A stretch of DNA of 34,160 bases from an uncultured Lachnospiraceae bacterium (lineage in GTDB: Bacteria; Bacillota_A; Clostridia; Lachnospirales; Lachnospiraceae), in assembly GCA_947564305.1 (NCBI GenBank), contig CANOBT010000052.1, positions 1 through 34,160 on the forward strand. The letters run 5' to 3'. Shown in pieces: positions 1 to 8,521 of the stretch (the first letter of the stretch is position 1; each line of letters opens with the position of its first letter). The position numbers were made by a program, and so were the translations under genes. The notes beneath the pieces were generated by a model. That model was not told the origin of the DNA. It ran no database searches and saw only the letters and a list, made by a program, of their open reading frames with translations.

Positions 1-4
1 ACAA

Positions 5-35
5 ATGGCTATGTGGAAACGCATAGCCATTTTTT
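5..35 (+). terminator. Rho-independent terminator upstream of the ToxN-like gene
   Basis: A perfect 9-bp stem (5-13 with 22-30) is followed by six T residues. It ends only 12 bases before the start codon of the ToxN/AbiQ-like gene. In type III toxin-antitoxin loci (ToxIN, AbiQ) a terminator sits exactly here, between the antitoxin RNA repeats and the toxin gene, and sets their ratio. The repeats would lie just left of the window and cannot be seen. Confidence 0.85.
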
Positions 36-47
36 ACGAGGAGAGAT

Positions 48-452
48 ATGCAGACGGATTTTAAATTATACAAGGTGGATATGAAATATATTCGTAATCT
101 ACATAATGTAGATGATAAAGTGCTTTCCGTTTCGCCGCAGACAGGAAAAGATAACAGAGTTTTTGTTGGAATTGTTATTATTTGTGGTATTCATAAATAC
201 TGCATACCGCTTTCAGATACAACCATTTTTAAGAGAGACAGGGAAAATATCAAATATTATAAGCGATTGTGCGTACAAGAATTAGAATGGTGTCGGACCA
301 ACAGTGAAGTGATTTGTAATAAGGCAAATGTCTTGTACAAAAAGTATATCTCCAATGAGCCATTTACAGGTAGAAACCGCTGTCTGAATTTTTCCAAATT
401 AGAAGTAGAATGCGAGAAATATAATTCGAAAATAAAGAGAGGTACAAACTGA
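48..452 (+). CDS. ToxN/AbiQ-like type III toxin, internally shortened
   Basis: The 134-aa product resembles ToxN/AbiQ/CptN endoribonucleases, which cut mRNA and are held inactive by a repeated RNA antitoxin. The N-terminus has the family signature: FKLYKVDMKYIRNL, a 'D-KV' turn, then FVGIVI and HKYCIPLS at about residues 39-57. The C-terminal helical part (YYKRLCVQELEWCRTNSEVI, then CLNFSKLEVECEKY) also fits. The family is usually about 165-200 aa. The missing part is the middle: after PLS the conserved S/T-P-K catalytic stretch and the following 'INL..MIPV' strand are absent, so the two ends are joined in frame. The start has a good GAGGAG site 4-9 bases upstream. The upstream terminator fits a ToxI-ToxN locus. 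With the catalytic segment gone it is probably inactive, or a divergent variant. The family assignment is from memory of motifs. Confidence 0.6.
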   Translation: MQTDFKLYKVDMKYIRNLHNVDDKVLSVSPQTGKDNRVFVGIVIICGIHKYCIPLSDTTIFKRDRENIKYYKRLCVQELEWCRTNSEVICNKANVLYKKYISNEPFTGRNRCLNFSKLEVECEKYNSKIKRGTN

Positions 453-465
453 ACCTCTCTTTTCT
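434..465 (+). terminator. Terminator overlapping the end of the ToxN-like gene
   Basis: The arms 434-443 and 453-462 form a perfect 10-bp stem closed by a T run. The stem starts inside the last codons of the ToxN-like gene, so the toxin transcript probably ends here. Confidence 0.75.
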
Positions 466-559
466 AACTGCTTCAATATCATCAAAGTAATTTGATATCA
501 ATTCTTTCATATCATGAATCTCCTACTCCATGAATTTACATTGAACAAACCAGAATTTG

Positions 560-703
560 TTACTCTGCTTTTAAACCGGATACAATTGTAAAAATAAGTC
601 CGATAATTCCGGTTCCCAAGGTAAGGAGTTCTATACCAGAACTGCATAATTGCAACAATATTGCAAATAGAATAACTGCAAGTCCAATCATTGTTTTCTT
701 CAT
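560..703 (-). CDS. Small hydrophobic membrane protein, 47 aa
   Basis: The start MKKTMIGLAV at 703 is chosen over an upstream in-frame ATG at 742 because a strong AGGAGGT site lies 7 bases before it. The peptide has two hydrophobic stretches (about residues 4-20 and 22-42, with GTGIIGLIF) and ends in GLKAE. No family is recognised. It may be a small two-pass membrane protein. It lies convergent to the ToxN-like gene. Confidence 0.55.
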   Translation of the reverse strand: MKKTMIGLAVILFAILLQLCSSGIELLTLGTGIIGLIFTIVSGLKAE

Positions 704-936
704 CAATCTACCTCCTATAAATCCTGATTGATTTGTTTTCACTTTCTGGCATCTATTCTAACATATAAGTAGAGTTTCTTCCAGATAATTCTCATTAATT
801 TACGAGACATGTAAATCTCAAAAAAAACTTAAAAAACTTATCTCCATTTTCAAAGTTTTTTTGAGAAATTCTCTGTATACTAAGAAACTGTAGAAAACAA
901 TCCGAAGTAATTACTGCCGGCAAATGACTTCAGTTA

Positions 937-1072
937 TTCCCGCGAAGCAACGAGCCAAGTGTACATGCGGGCATGTACATTTGGCGACTGCCGCGAGGGT
1001 CAAATACCCCGCAGCTTGCTGCGTTGGAAATATGATGTCCCGTCAGCTTGCTGCGGGGTTTTTGACTTTCAT
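937..1072. repeat. Dispersed hairpin repeat, long copy
   Basis: The core is a 14-nt inverted repeat (954-967 with 972-985, one G-T wobble) around a CGGG tetraloop, flanked by CCCGCG-type and CGCGAGGG-type outer arms. A second copy lies at 25441-25510, about 24.5 kb away, with nearly the same sequence. This copy carries an extra 60-base piece holding a second hairpin (CCCCGCAGC at 1007-1015 pairing with GCTGCGGGG at 1050-1058) and a T run. Both copies end in TTTTTGACTT. They are probably a genome-wide intergenic repeat that can act as a terminator or mRNA end. Confidence 0.7.
1007..1063 (+). terminator. Terminator-like hairpin ahead of the transporter operon
   Basis: CCCCGCAGC and GCTGCGGGG can form a 9-bp GC-rich stem enclosing smaller CAGC/GCTG helices, followed by TTTTT. 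It lies about 47 bases upstream of the solute-binding protein start, so it could be an attenuator in the operon leader or the end of an upstream transcript. The longer stretch 704-1109 holds no other gene that can be supported. Confidence 0.5.
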
Positions 1073-1109
1073 ACAATCCTAAATTCATGAAAACGAAAGG
1101 AGACACAAA

Positions 1110-3347
1110 ATGACAAAGATATTTTATAAAAAATGGAAACGCTTTCTGGCGCTGCTCATGCTCGCAATTCTGACGGTTTTGACCGTATCCGGCTGTAAAA
1201 GCGGCGGCACGGGAGGCGACGGTGACGCAAATTTAAGTACTGCAAAAGGCCGGTACATGGAGGAGGATATGGAGCTTCCTATACAGGATGGGGAAAGAGT
1301 GTTGAATCTCGTCAAATCAACAGATAACAATCCGGTTCTGTTCGCAGTCGCCGAAGGCATACAGGTAAAGCGTTACGAATATGATGGGACTCAATGGTCG
1401 CAAGCCTCGTTGGAGTGGTTTGACCAGATACCTAAGAAACAGGACGTCTATCCTCAGGAAGTCCAGGAAACCAGTGACGGAACCCAGTTTGTGAGCTGGG
1501 TGGATGAAGAGGATGCCTGCATGCATATTGCCAAAGGCAAGAATGGAGAAGCAGCAGAAGAGCTGTCAATTCCTTATCTGATTCAGCAGGGTGAGATTGG
1601 CTATACATACATCAATGGATTTATTGTGGATAGTACGGGAAATTTATGGCTGCAGGATTTCTATGGGGCAAAGGTGGCTGTAATTGATGGGAATACATTG
1701 GAAGTGTTGGAGGAAATCAATACCATACAGAACTTCTCTATGAGTCAGAAGGTCCTGTTTTCAGGGGAAGGTACTCTGGCGTTAAATGCAGAGGATAATG
1801 TTTATACTATTTATGATGAAAGCCGGGAAATGAAAGGGGAGCTTTCGGTGGAAAGAGCCGGGGAGAACTGCATGTGCGGTGACAGCGGGCACTGGTATCT
1901 GATTTCAGAGAAAGGAATCACACGTTTGACCGTGGGAAATGATATTCAGGAGGTGCTCATGGATGGCAGCATGGGTGCTATGGGTTCGACCATAAATTCT
2001 GCGCAGGGAGCCGTGTGTGGAAAAGAAGATGATTTTTATGTGCTCTACAGGCAGGAAGAAGGATCTTCATACAGTTTGAAGCACTATGTATTTGCCGCGG
2101 ATGCTTCGGCAGTTCCGGAGAAAACACTGCGGGTATTCGGACTTTCGGACAGTGATACGATACGTGAAGCGGCCATTGGTTTTCAGAAAGAAAATCCGGA
2201 TGTGAAGGTGGAGTTTACCACATCAGGGAAGGCGACCGGGGAAGTCACATCTGATGATATCCGTACATTAAATACGGAACTGCTCAGTGGAAACGGCGCG
2301 GATGTGCTTTTGTTGGACGGACTTCCGGTGGATGCATATATTGAGAAAGGAATCCTTGTGGATTTGTCCGATATGGCAAATGAGTTGATGGAGTCAGACG
2401 ATTATTACGCAGAAATCATGAAAAATACCGCAGCGAAGGACGGAAAAATTTATGGGCTTCCTGCGAAATTCAGTGTACCCATTCTGTTTGGGAATGAAGA
2501 GGCAAAGCATGCTTTGGGCTCATTGGAAAGCCTGAAAGCATATTTGAAAACGAATCCGCAGGCGAGTGTATTCGGCATAGCGGACCGATACTATATCCGT
2601 GATTTCTTATTCCAGATGTATCAGGATGAGATTTTGGGAGAAGACGGAAAAGTGAATCAGGAAAATCTGACGGCGCTGTTGGAATTGGAAGGAAAGATTG
2701 CCGTCAATGCAAAATCCTCTCTGTTTGATGAGGCGCTGCAGGATACGGATGGAAGCGCTGCTTCCAAGAATCCATTTAACAATTATGGAATGGAGGGAAT
2801 CCTCAACTACCCGGAAGGGGCTGCGACCATCAGTATATCCAGTGTTTCTGATATGATCATACCGTATACGGTGATGCGTCAGCAGAATCTGACAGCAGAT
2901 ACGATTCGGGGATTTTATCTGCCAATGGGCATTGCAGGAGTCAATCAAAATACAAGTCAGCCGGAGCTTGCCAAAAACTTTGTAAAATATCTCTTTTCCC
3001 AGGAAGTACAGTGTGCGCAGCTAGACGATGGATTTCCGGTTCTGAAATCTGCCATGGAAGAGAAGAAACAAGAAGTGAACAGTGAATACGCACAGTCCTT
3101 TTTCATGACATCCAGTTGGAATTTTGACAACGAAGCTCCAATTATGTTGGAGGCCGGATATCCGACTATGGAAGAGGTGGAGGGTTTTGTTCAGAAATGC
3201 GATTCCCTGACCGCTCCGGCGGAGCAGAACCGCGTTATCTGGAATTTATATCAAGAGGAAGCGGAACAATATCTGACCGGAAATACGGATGCAGCTACGG
3301 CCGCCCAAAATGTAGCGCAGAAGGTGGACACCTATCTTGCGGAGTAA
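1110..3347 (+). CDS. ABC transporter solute-binding lipoprotein with N-terminal propeller-like region
   Basis: 745 aa. The signal peptide ends in lipobox VSGC with Cys29 as the lipidation site, so the mature protein is anchored outside the membrane. Residues about 60-330 look like irregular beta-propeller blades (for example DSTGNLWLQDF). From about residue 340 a family-1 extracellular solute-binding domain follows (TLRVFGLSDSDTIREAAIGF, then DVLLLDGLPVDAYIEKGILV and KIYGLPAKFSVPILFG). Two MalF/MalG-type permeases follow immediately, so the likely role is capture of a carbohydrate or related solute. The substrate is unknown. A GAAAGGAG site precedes the ATG. The protein is much longer than the usual 400-450 aa because of the N-terminal module, which may sense or dock a ligand. 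Confidence 0.85.
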   Translation: MTKIFYKKWKRFLALLMLAILTVLTVSGCKSGGTGGDGDANLSTAKGRYMEEDMELPIQDGERVLNLVKSTDNNPVLFAVAEGIQVKRYEYDGTQWSQASLEWFDQIPKKQDVYPQEVQETSDGTQFVSWVDEEDACMHIAKGKNGEAAEELSIPYLIQQGEIGYTYINGFIVDSTGNLWLQDFYGAKVAVIDGNTLEVLEEINTIQNFSMSQKVLFSGEGTLALNAEDNVYTIYDESREMKGELSVERAGENCMCGDSGHWYLISEKGITRLTVGNDIQEVLMDGSMGAMGSTINSAQGAVCGKEDDFYVLYRQEEGSSYSLKHYVFAADASAVPEKTLRVFGLSDSDTIREAAIGFQKENPDVKVEFTTSGKATGEVTSDDIRTLNTELLSGNGADVLLLDGLPVDAYIEKGILVDLSDMANELMESDDYYAEIMKNTAAKDGKIYGLPAKFSVPILFGNEEAKHALGSLESLKAYLKTNPQASVFGIADRYYIRDFLFQMYQDEILGEDGKVNQENLTALLELEGKIAVNAKSSLFDEALQDTDGSAASKNPFNNYGMEGILNYPEGAATISISSVSDMIIPYTVMRQQNLTADTIRGFYLPMGIAGVNQNTSQPELAKNFVKYLFSQEVQCAQLDDGFPVLKSAMEEKKQEVNSEYAQSFFMTSSWNFDNEAPIMLEAGYPTMEEVEGFVQKCDSLTAPAEQNRVIWNLYQEEAEQYLTGNTDAATAAQNVAQKVDTYLAE

Positions 3348-4239
3348 AGAAACCGTGACGCGGCGGCAGAATAAAAGAATCATGACGCAGCGGCGAAAGA
3401 AGGAAGCAGGAACGGCTTACCTGTTCCTGCTCCCAAGCCTCTTAGGAACCGGCGGCTTTGTATTAATTCCTTTTTTGGATGTGCTGCGCAGGTCCTTTCT
3501 ACAGGCGGTCGGAAATGGATTTGTAGGATGGGAGAATTACCGCCAGGTGCTGGAAAATGAGGCTTTCCGTCTGGCAGCGGGGAATACGACAAAATTTATG
3601 GCAGCCTGCCTTCCCATTCTGCTATCCTTGTCCTTGTGTATGGCAGTTTTGGTGCAGCAGATTGTCTTTCTTCAAAAATGGGTCAAGACAGCCTTTCTAC
3701 TTCCTATGGCAATCCCGGCGGCGTCTATGGTGGTATTTTTCCGGATGCTTTTCGATGACAAAGGATGGATGAATCTGCTGCTGCGGAGGTTGGGCGCTCT
3801 AGGGCAGGGATGGCTGACTTCGGAATGTGCATTTTGGGTTCTCGTGGCATGTTATATCTGGAAAAATCTTGGATATGATATGATTCTCTGGCTGGCAGGG
3901 CTCAGCGCAATCCCGGAGGAACAGTATGAAGCCGCAAAAGTACAGGGGGCTGGGGCTTGGTCCTGTTTTCGGTATATTACGCTGCCGCAGCTTAAAGAAA
4001 CGTTATTTGTGACAGCATTGTTGTCCTTTGTCAATGCATTCCGGGTTTTCAGGGAAGCGTATCTCCTGGCAGGGGAATATCCGCATGAAAGCATTTATAT
4101 GCTGCAGCATTTGTTTAATAACTGGTTTATCAATCTGGATATTCAGAAAATGACTGCGGCCGCAGTGATGTTAGTGATTCTGACCGGTGGAGTGCTGCTG
4201 GCATTTTGGAGGAATGAGGGAAATGGAGAACTTGGATAA
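3337..4239 (+). CDS. ABC transporter permease, MalF/UgpA-like
   Basis: 300 aa integral membrane subunit with six predicted helices. The cytoplasmic EAA loop (EEQYEAAKVQGAGAWSCFRY, then ITLPQLK) that docks the ATPase is clear. It overlaps the end of the solute-binding protein gene by 11 bases, which indicates translational coupling. The start is uncertain: TTG 3337 (AAGGTGG upstream), GTG 3355 (GGAG 10 bases upstream) or ATG 3382 are possible. No ATPase gene is present in the cluster. Sugar importers of this type often borrow a shared MsmK-like ATPase encoded elsewhere. Confidence 0.88.
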   Translation: MRSKETVTRRQNKRIMTQRRKKEAGTAYLFLLPSLLGTGGFVLIPFLDVLRRSFLQAVGNGFVGWENYRQVLENEAFRLAAGNTTKFMAACLPILLSLSLCMAVLVQQIVFLQKWVKTAFLLPMAIPAASMVVFFRMLFDDKGWMNLLLRRLGALGQGWLTSECAFWVLVACYIWKNLGYDMILWLAGLSAIPEEQYEAAKVQGAGAWSCFRYITLPQLKETLFVTALLSFVNAFRVFREAYLLAGEYPHESIYMLQHLFNNWFINLDIQKMTAAAVMLVILTGGVLLAFWRNEGNGELG

Positions 4240-5119
4240 GGGAAATGTATCAGGCAGAAGAAAGCTCAAGGCATCACAATATGTAATCTGCCTGATTTTA
4301 TCTGTATTCTGTGCGTTGATGGTGCTTCCTTTGTTGATGCTGCTTGTAGATTCTCTGATGGGGAAGCGGGAACTTTTGGAAACCTGCGGCGCGGTCCTTT
4401 CCGATTATGAAGGACATGCAGGATTCCGCCTGTTCCCTCTTTACCCGACATTGCGGGCTTATGTGCGTCTCCTTTTGGATTCACCGGAATATTTCACTGC
4501 ATTTTGGAATTCTGGTTTTCAGACAGCGGGTGTGCTTATGGGACAGCTTTTTGTCGCAGTTCCGGCGGCGTGGGCATTTGCTCGGTTTCAATTTCCTGGG
4601 AAAAGAGTACTTTGGTTTCTGTATATGCTTTTAATGATACTCCCTTTTCAGGTTACCATGGTGTCAGGATATTTTGTACTCAATGCAGCTCATCTCATGA
4701 ATACTCACGGCGCAGTTATTTTACCGGGAATTTTTTCCACACTTCCGGTATTTATTTTGCAGAAAACATTTGCGGGGATACCGGGAGAAGTGGTGGAAGC
4801 GGCACAGATTGACGGCGCAGGAAGCTTACGGATTTTTCTGTATATCGGAATTCCACTGGGAAAGTCCGGAATATTTTCGATATTAATTTTGGGATTTCTG
4901 GAATATTGGAATGCTATCGAGCCGCCAATGACCTATTTGAAAACAGAAGCGCTATGGCCTTTGTCTTTATATTTGCCGCAAATGGCAGGCACAGATATTT
5001 CAACGGCATTCGCTGCATCTGTTATCACGCTGCTTCCGGCTGTACTTCTGTTTCTGACGGGTCAGGAAAATCTGGAACAAGGGATTGTGGCATCCGGGCT
5101 GCAAAGGAAAGCAGTTTAA
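4223..5119 (+). CDS. ABC transporter permease, MalG/UgpE-like
   Basis: 298 aa from ATG 4223, chosen because GGAGG lies 10 bases upstream. ATG 4214 is too close to that site and the upstream in-frame TTG at 4187 lacks one. It has six predicted helices and the EAA motif (GEVVEAAQIDGAGSLRIFLY followed by IGIPLGKSG). It overlaps the preceding permease gene by 17 bases, so both are made together as a heterodimer. An extended extracellular segment (residues about 45-85) follows the first helix. Confidence 0.88.
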   Translation: MENLDKGNVSGRRKLKASQYVICLILSVFCALMVLPLLMLLVDSLMGKRELLETCGAVLSDYEGHAGFRLFPLYPTLRAYVRLLLDSPEYFTAFWNSGFQTAGVLMGQLFVAVPAAWAFARFQFPGKRVLWFLYMLLMILPFQVTMVSGYFVLNAAHLMNTHGAVILPGIFSTLPVFILQKTFAGIPGEVVEAAQIDGAGSLRIFLYIGIPLGKSGIFSILILGFLEYWNAIEPPMTYLKTEALWPLSLYLPQMAGTDISTAFAASVITLLPAVLLFLTGQENLEQGIVASGLQRKAV

Positions 5120-5199
5120 GTTAGAGGGATTTGGGAACATTGTAAAAGCGTAGATGCCAGTATTTCGGTCCGATTGCTTCGAAGGAATAAAGGAGAGAT

Positions 5200-6645
5200 G
5201 TGAAAGTGGATATCAAAGTAAAACGAAAAGTGCGGATTCTGGCAGTCTTTCTGATAGTGATGGTATTATGTACCATTCTTTCCAGAGCCGCTGCATCCAT
5301 CCTGGTTGCGCAGGTAGAGGTCGGGAAACCAGGAAGGGGGAGGTTGTCCTATACTAGCAGCGGAAGTGGAACCGTGGTGCCTGTACAGGAGAACATGGTT
5401 TTCCTATGGCCGGGGCAGCAGGTGGAATGGGCGGCAGAAGTGGGAAGTACGGTGAAAGCAGGAGAGTGCCTTGTGCAGTTCCGCATGGAATATCTGCAGC
5501 AGACTATTGAAAGCAAACAGGCAGAATTGACACAACTGGAACTTCAAGCCGGACAGCAGCAGATATCAGCCCGCGGGACTGTGCGTGTTCCTTCGGCCGA
5601 GCGGGCAGGACAGACATTGGCGGATGCACAGCGTCAGTTACAAGAGGCACAGCAGAGGGCAGCGGAAGCGCAGGCGGCGTATGAGCAATTTCAGGCTGGG
5701 CAGTCGGCAGCGGTTCAATCACAGTCCGCTTATGTCGTCACGGACAGCGCAAACGACATCCCTCAGCCGTCGAATCCTTCTCCCTCACAGCAGGAGTTGG
5801 AAAACGCGTTTGCAGAGGCACAGGCCAATGTAGAAGTGGCCCGGCAGGCGGTTATCCAGGCGCAGAATGACTACAACTTTGCTTTAAAAGAAGATGCCGC
5901 ACAGGATGCCAATGAAGCCAATGCCGTTCAGTCGGCACAGTTGGGAGTCCAGGCTTTGAATGCTCAGGCGGACACGGCGAGAAAGGCTTTGGAACAGTTG
6001 GTTTCCTATCAGAATGCAGGAGGAAAAATCTGTGCGGAGCAGGATTGTACGATTCTCACATCAGGCATTCAGGCAGGCGCGTTTACTACAGGCTCAGAAG
6101 TCCTCATCACTGGAAATGGGGGATGGAAGCTGAAAGGGCAGGTTGCTGTAAATGACAAAGAAAAGATTAGGACTGGTGTTGAGGCAGAGATTCGTTTAGG
6201 AACTGGTTCCAAGAGGACTGTGAAAATCGAATCTATTGGCGCTGAGAGTGTTTCCGGTGCCTCCGGAACCGATGTTTTTGCAGGCGAAAATGGCGTTTTG
6301 GCAGCATCCATCCAGACTTTCTGGTATGCACCTCTGCCCGAAAATACAGCAGCAAATCATGGAGATTCCTTTGATTGGACGGTTCGTTCCGATTCGGGGA
6401 AGGAGTATGAGCAGCTCATACCTCTAAGCGCTCTTCGAGAGGACGCAGATGGAGCATATTGTCTGATTGTTTCAGAGGAAGAAAGCATGCTTGGAACCGT
6501 GCAGACGGCTAAACGTGTTTCTGTGACTGTTCTGGAGAAAGATTCTGAGAATGCGGCTGTGACATCGACGTTAAAGGACAAAGACCAGATTATCATCTCA
6601 TCGGAAAAATATGTGGGGGAAGGAGACCGTGTGCGGATAAAATGA
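5200..6645 (+). CDS. HlyD-like membrane fusion / efflux adaptor protein
   Basis: 481 aa from GTG 5200 with AGGAG 5 bases upstream. One N-terminal transmembrane helix (residues about 9-32) is followed by a lipoyl-like beta segment (GKPGRGRLSYTSSGSGTVVP), then two Gln/Ala-rich coiled-coil arms (about 95-165 and 200-265) separated by a Ser/Pro-rich turn, then a second lipoyl half and beta-barrel domains to the C-terminus. This is the architecture of adaptors that work with MacB-type transporters. It is the fourth gene of the cluster and its stop overlaps the next start (ATGA). Confidence 0.8.
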   Translation: MKVDIKVKRKVRILAVFLIVMVLCTILSRAAASILVAQVEVGKPGRGRLSYTSSGSGTVVPVQENMVFLWPGQQVEWAAEVGSTVKAGECLVQFRMEYLQQTIESKQAELTQLELQAGQQQISARGTVRVPSAERAGQTLADAQRQLQEAQQRAAEAQAAYEQFQAGQSAAVQSQSAYVVTDSANDIPQPSNPSPSQQELENAFAEAQANVEVARQAVIQAQNDYNFALKEDAAQDANEANAVQSAQLGVQALNAQADTARKALEQLVSYQNAGGKICAEQDCTILTSGIQAGAFTTGSEVLITGNGGWKLKGQVAVNDKEKIRTGVEAEIRLGTGSKRTVKIESIGAESVSGASGTDVFAGENGVLAASIQTFWYAPLPENTAANHGDSFDWTVRSDSGKEYEQLIPLSALREDADGAYCLIVSEEESMLGTVQTAKRVSVTVLEKDSENAAVTSTLKDKDQIIISSEKYVGEGDRVRIK

Positions 6646-7757
6646 TAAAAAACAGGGTACGAAACAACAGAATTTCACTCCTATTTTTTTCCTTGTTTCT
6701 ATTGGCCAATCTTTATTCCATAAGCCGATTGTCTGTGCTAAAAGAATCTGTGGATTCCATTTTTGTCTGCTATACGTCAGGAAGTGCAGGAGCATCCGGA
6801 TTGGAGCAGTTAAAAGAGAACGAGCAAAGCCAGAATTTTTCTAAAATGGCTTTGTGGAAATCAATGGAGGAAGTGACTGTTTTCGCAGAAAATACAGGGC
6901 GTCAGCAAAAAGTTTCCTGTTATCAGGTGGGCGGGCAGCTTGACGCTGTCTTTGGAAATCATCTGGTGCAGGGAAGATATTTTACGGAAGAGGAACATAC
7001 AGTATGTGTGATAGATGAGGGATTGGCACAGCAGTTATTTGGCTCAGAACATGTACTGGGGATGGAAGTAGAGGTTGAACAGAAAGCATATCAGATTATT
7101 GGGATTCTAGAAAGGAATAAGAGAGAAGGTGCAAAGCCAGTCTGCGTGATTCCGGCGAGGGAAGATACGGTGTTTGACGGTGTGGCAGTTCAAAAGCAGG
7201 AGATGGGGCAGTCATCCGCTCTGGCAATCAGCCTGCTCGAAGCTTTCTTTGGAAGGACAGACGGGCAGAAGGTGGATGGGCAGCTATATTTTACGTCGGC
7301 GGTGCTGTTTTACTCTGCCATGTCGGCTTTGATGATGATTCTGATGGGGATTGTTATGGCAAAGAAACGTGGAACATTTCTGGCTGAGACTTCAGTGGAA
7401 AAGGGAGAGGATATCGCTCGGATAGAGACTGCTACGGCAGGGAAGATATTGTTTGGGTTCATAGGTGTTGTTTGTGTAGCGGCGGCTGTCGTTATTTCGA
7501 TAGCGGGAATCAAGGCAGCAGCTCCAGGCGCGGATTATCTGCCTACATACTGGTCGGACTTTGATTTCTTTGTTCGTCTCTTTCAGGAAAAGGCGGAACA
7601 GATACAGAGACTTGCGGCCTCTCAGGAATTTTCTGTTTGGCAGGATATGTTCAGCGCATGGCAGCAGGTGATTATAGGAGAGATTTTTGCGGGGGTGCTG
7701 TTTGGATGTTTTTTGATAGATGTACGATATTGTATTCCATCATTTCTCCTGTTATAA
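6642..7757 (+). CDS. MacB-like ABC permease subunit, possibly C-terminally altered
   Basis: 371 aa. A first helix at residues about 10-30 precedes an extracellular MacB-PCD-like domain (residues about 35-215, with QVGGQLDAVFGNHLVQGRYF, the typical 'G..f...d......V.vi' pattern and 'G..v......y.iIGIL'). Three more helices follow at about 222-242, 264-285 and 345-363. It overlaps the HlyD-like gene by 4 bases, so the two form one unit. The expected partner ATPase is missing: about 95 bases downstream the DUF3990 module begins. The abrupt end after helix 4 suggests that the 3' part of the operon may have been lost to an insertion or deletion. Confidence 0.65.
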   Translation: MIKNRVRNNRISLLFFSLFLLANLYSISRLSVLKESVDSIFVCYTSGSAGASGLEQLKENEQSQNFSKMALWKSMEEVTVFAENTGRQQKVSCYQVGGQLDAVFGNHLVQGRYFTEEEHTVCVIDEGLAQQLFGSEHVLGMEVEVEQKAYQIIGILERNKREGAKPVCVIPAREDTVFDGVAVQKQEMGQSSALAISLLEAFFGRTDGQKVDGQLYFTSAVLFYSAMSALMMILMGIVMAKKRGTFLAETSVEKGEDIARIETATAGKILFGFIGVVCVAAAVVISIAGIKAAAPGADYLPTYWSDFDFFVRLFQEKAEQIQRLAASQEFSVWQDMFSAWQQVIIGEIFAGVLFGCFLIDVRYCIPSFLLL

Positions 7758-7851
7758 TAAAATTGTTTATATCTGTTCGATACCTTTTGCAGATATGACC
7801 GCAAACCTATCAGCTTTAGGCAATGGGCAGTTCACGATTTGGGAGATTATT

Positions 7852-8520
7852 ATGAGAAGTTCCGAGAAAATAAAGGAAAATAACGGCAATGAAATTGTAA
7901 CCCTCTACCATGGTTCAAAATCAGGAATTCGTGGTGCTATTGCACCTTTAAGCTGGGAACGATGTGATTTTGGAAAAGGCTTTTACATGGGGACTGACCG
8001 GACTCAGCCTTTGACTTTAATTTGTAACTTTCCTAATGCCAGGATATATACACTAAGCGTTGAACTATCGGAACTAAGAATTCTTGACGTGCAAGAGGGA
8101 CTGGATTGGGCATTATTAGTTGCATATAATCGCGGAAAGATGGAATCTGTAAAGCATTTGCCGATTTACAATCGTATTGCAGATTTGAGTAAAGACCGTG
8201 ATATGATAATTGGTTATATTGCTAACGATAGAATGTTTGTTGTTTTAGACCGTTTCTTTCATGGGGAGATTACGGATATCGCCCTGATTAACAGTCTTTC
8301 AGCGTTAAAACTCGGTAAACAATATGTTGCTTTAACAGAAAAGGCCTGTAAAAAGATAAAGATTCTTGACGAACAAGTACTTACTGAGACTGAACGGGAT
8401 AAACTAAAGCAGGAAAGTGAGTTTAATCGTTCCCGAGGAATTGCAATGGCAAACGATATTTGTCGGAAATATCGCCGTGAAGGGCGTTTCTTTGATGAAA
8501 TATTAGAGGTAGGTGAATAA
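7852..8520 (+). CDS. DUF3990 family protein, ADP-ribosyltransferase-like
   Basis: 222 aa from ATG 7852, which has GGGAG 7-11 bases upstream. The reading frame is open further upstream but without a usable site. Motifs are YHGS (residues 19-22), CDFGKGFYMGTD (38-49) with the following TQPL, and QYVALT near residue 165. YHGS plus GKGFY..T is the ADP-ribosyltransferase-like signature of DUF3990 (PF13151). A role as a toxin or NAD-dependent modifier is inference from the fold. The downstream gene starts 1 base after its stop, as in toxin-antitoxin pairs. It replaces the place where an ABC ATPase would be expected. Confidence 0.7.
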   Translation: MRSSEKIKENNGNEIVTLYHGSKSGIRGAIAPLSWERCDFGKGFYMGTDRTQPLTLICNFPNARIYTLSVELSELRILDVQEGLDWALLVAYNRGKMESVKHLPIYNRIADLSKDRDMIIGYIANDRMFVVLDRFFHGEITDIALINSLSALKLGKQYVALTEKACKKIKILDEQVLTETERDKLKQESEFNRSRGIAMANDICRKYRREGRFFDEILEVGE

Positions 8521-8521
8521 A

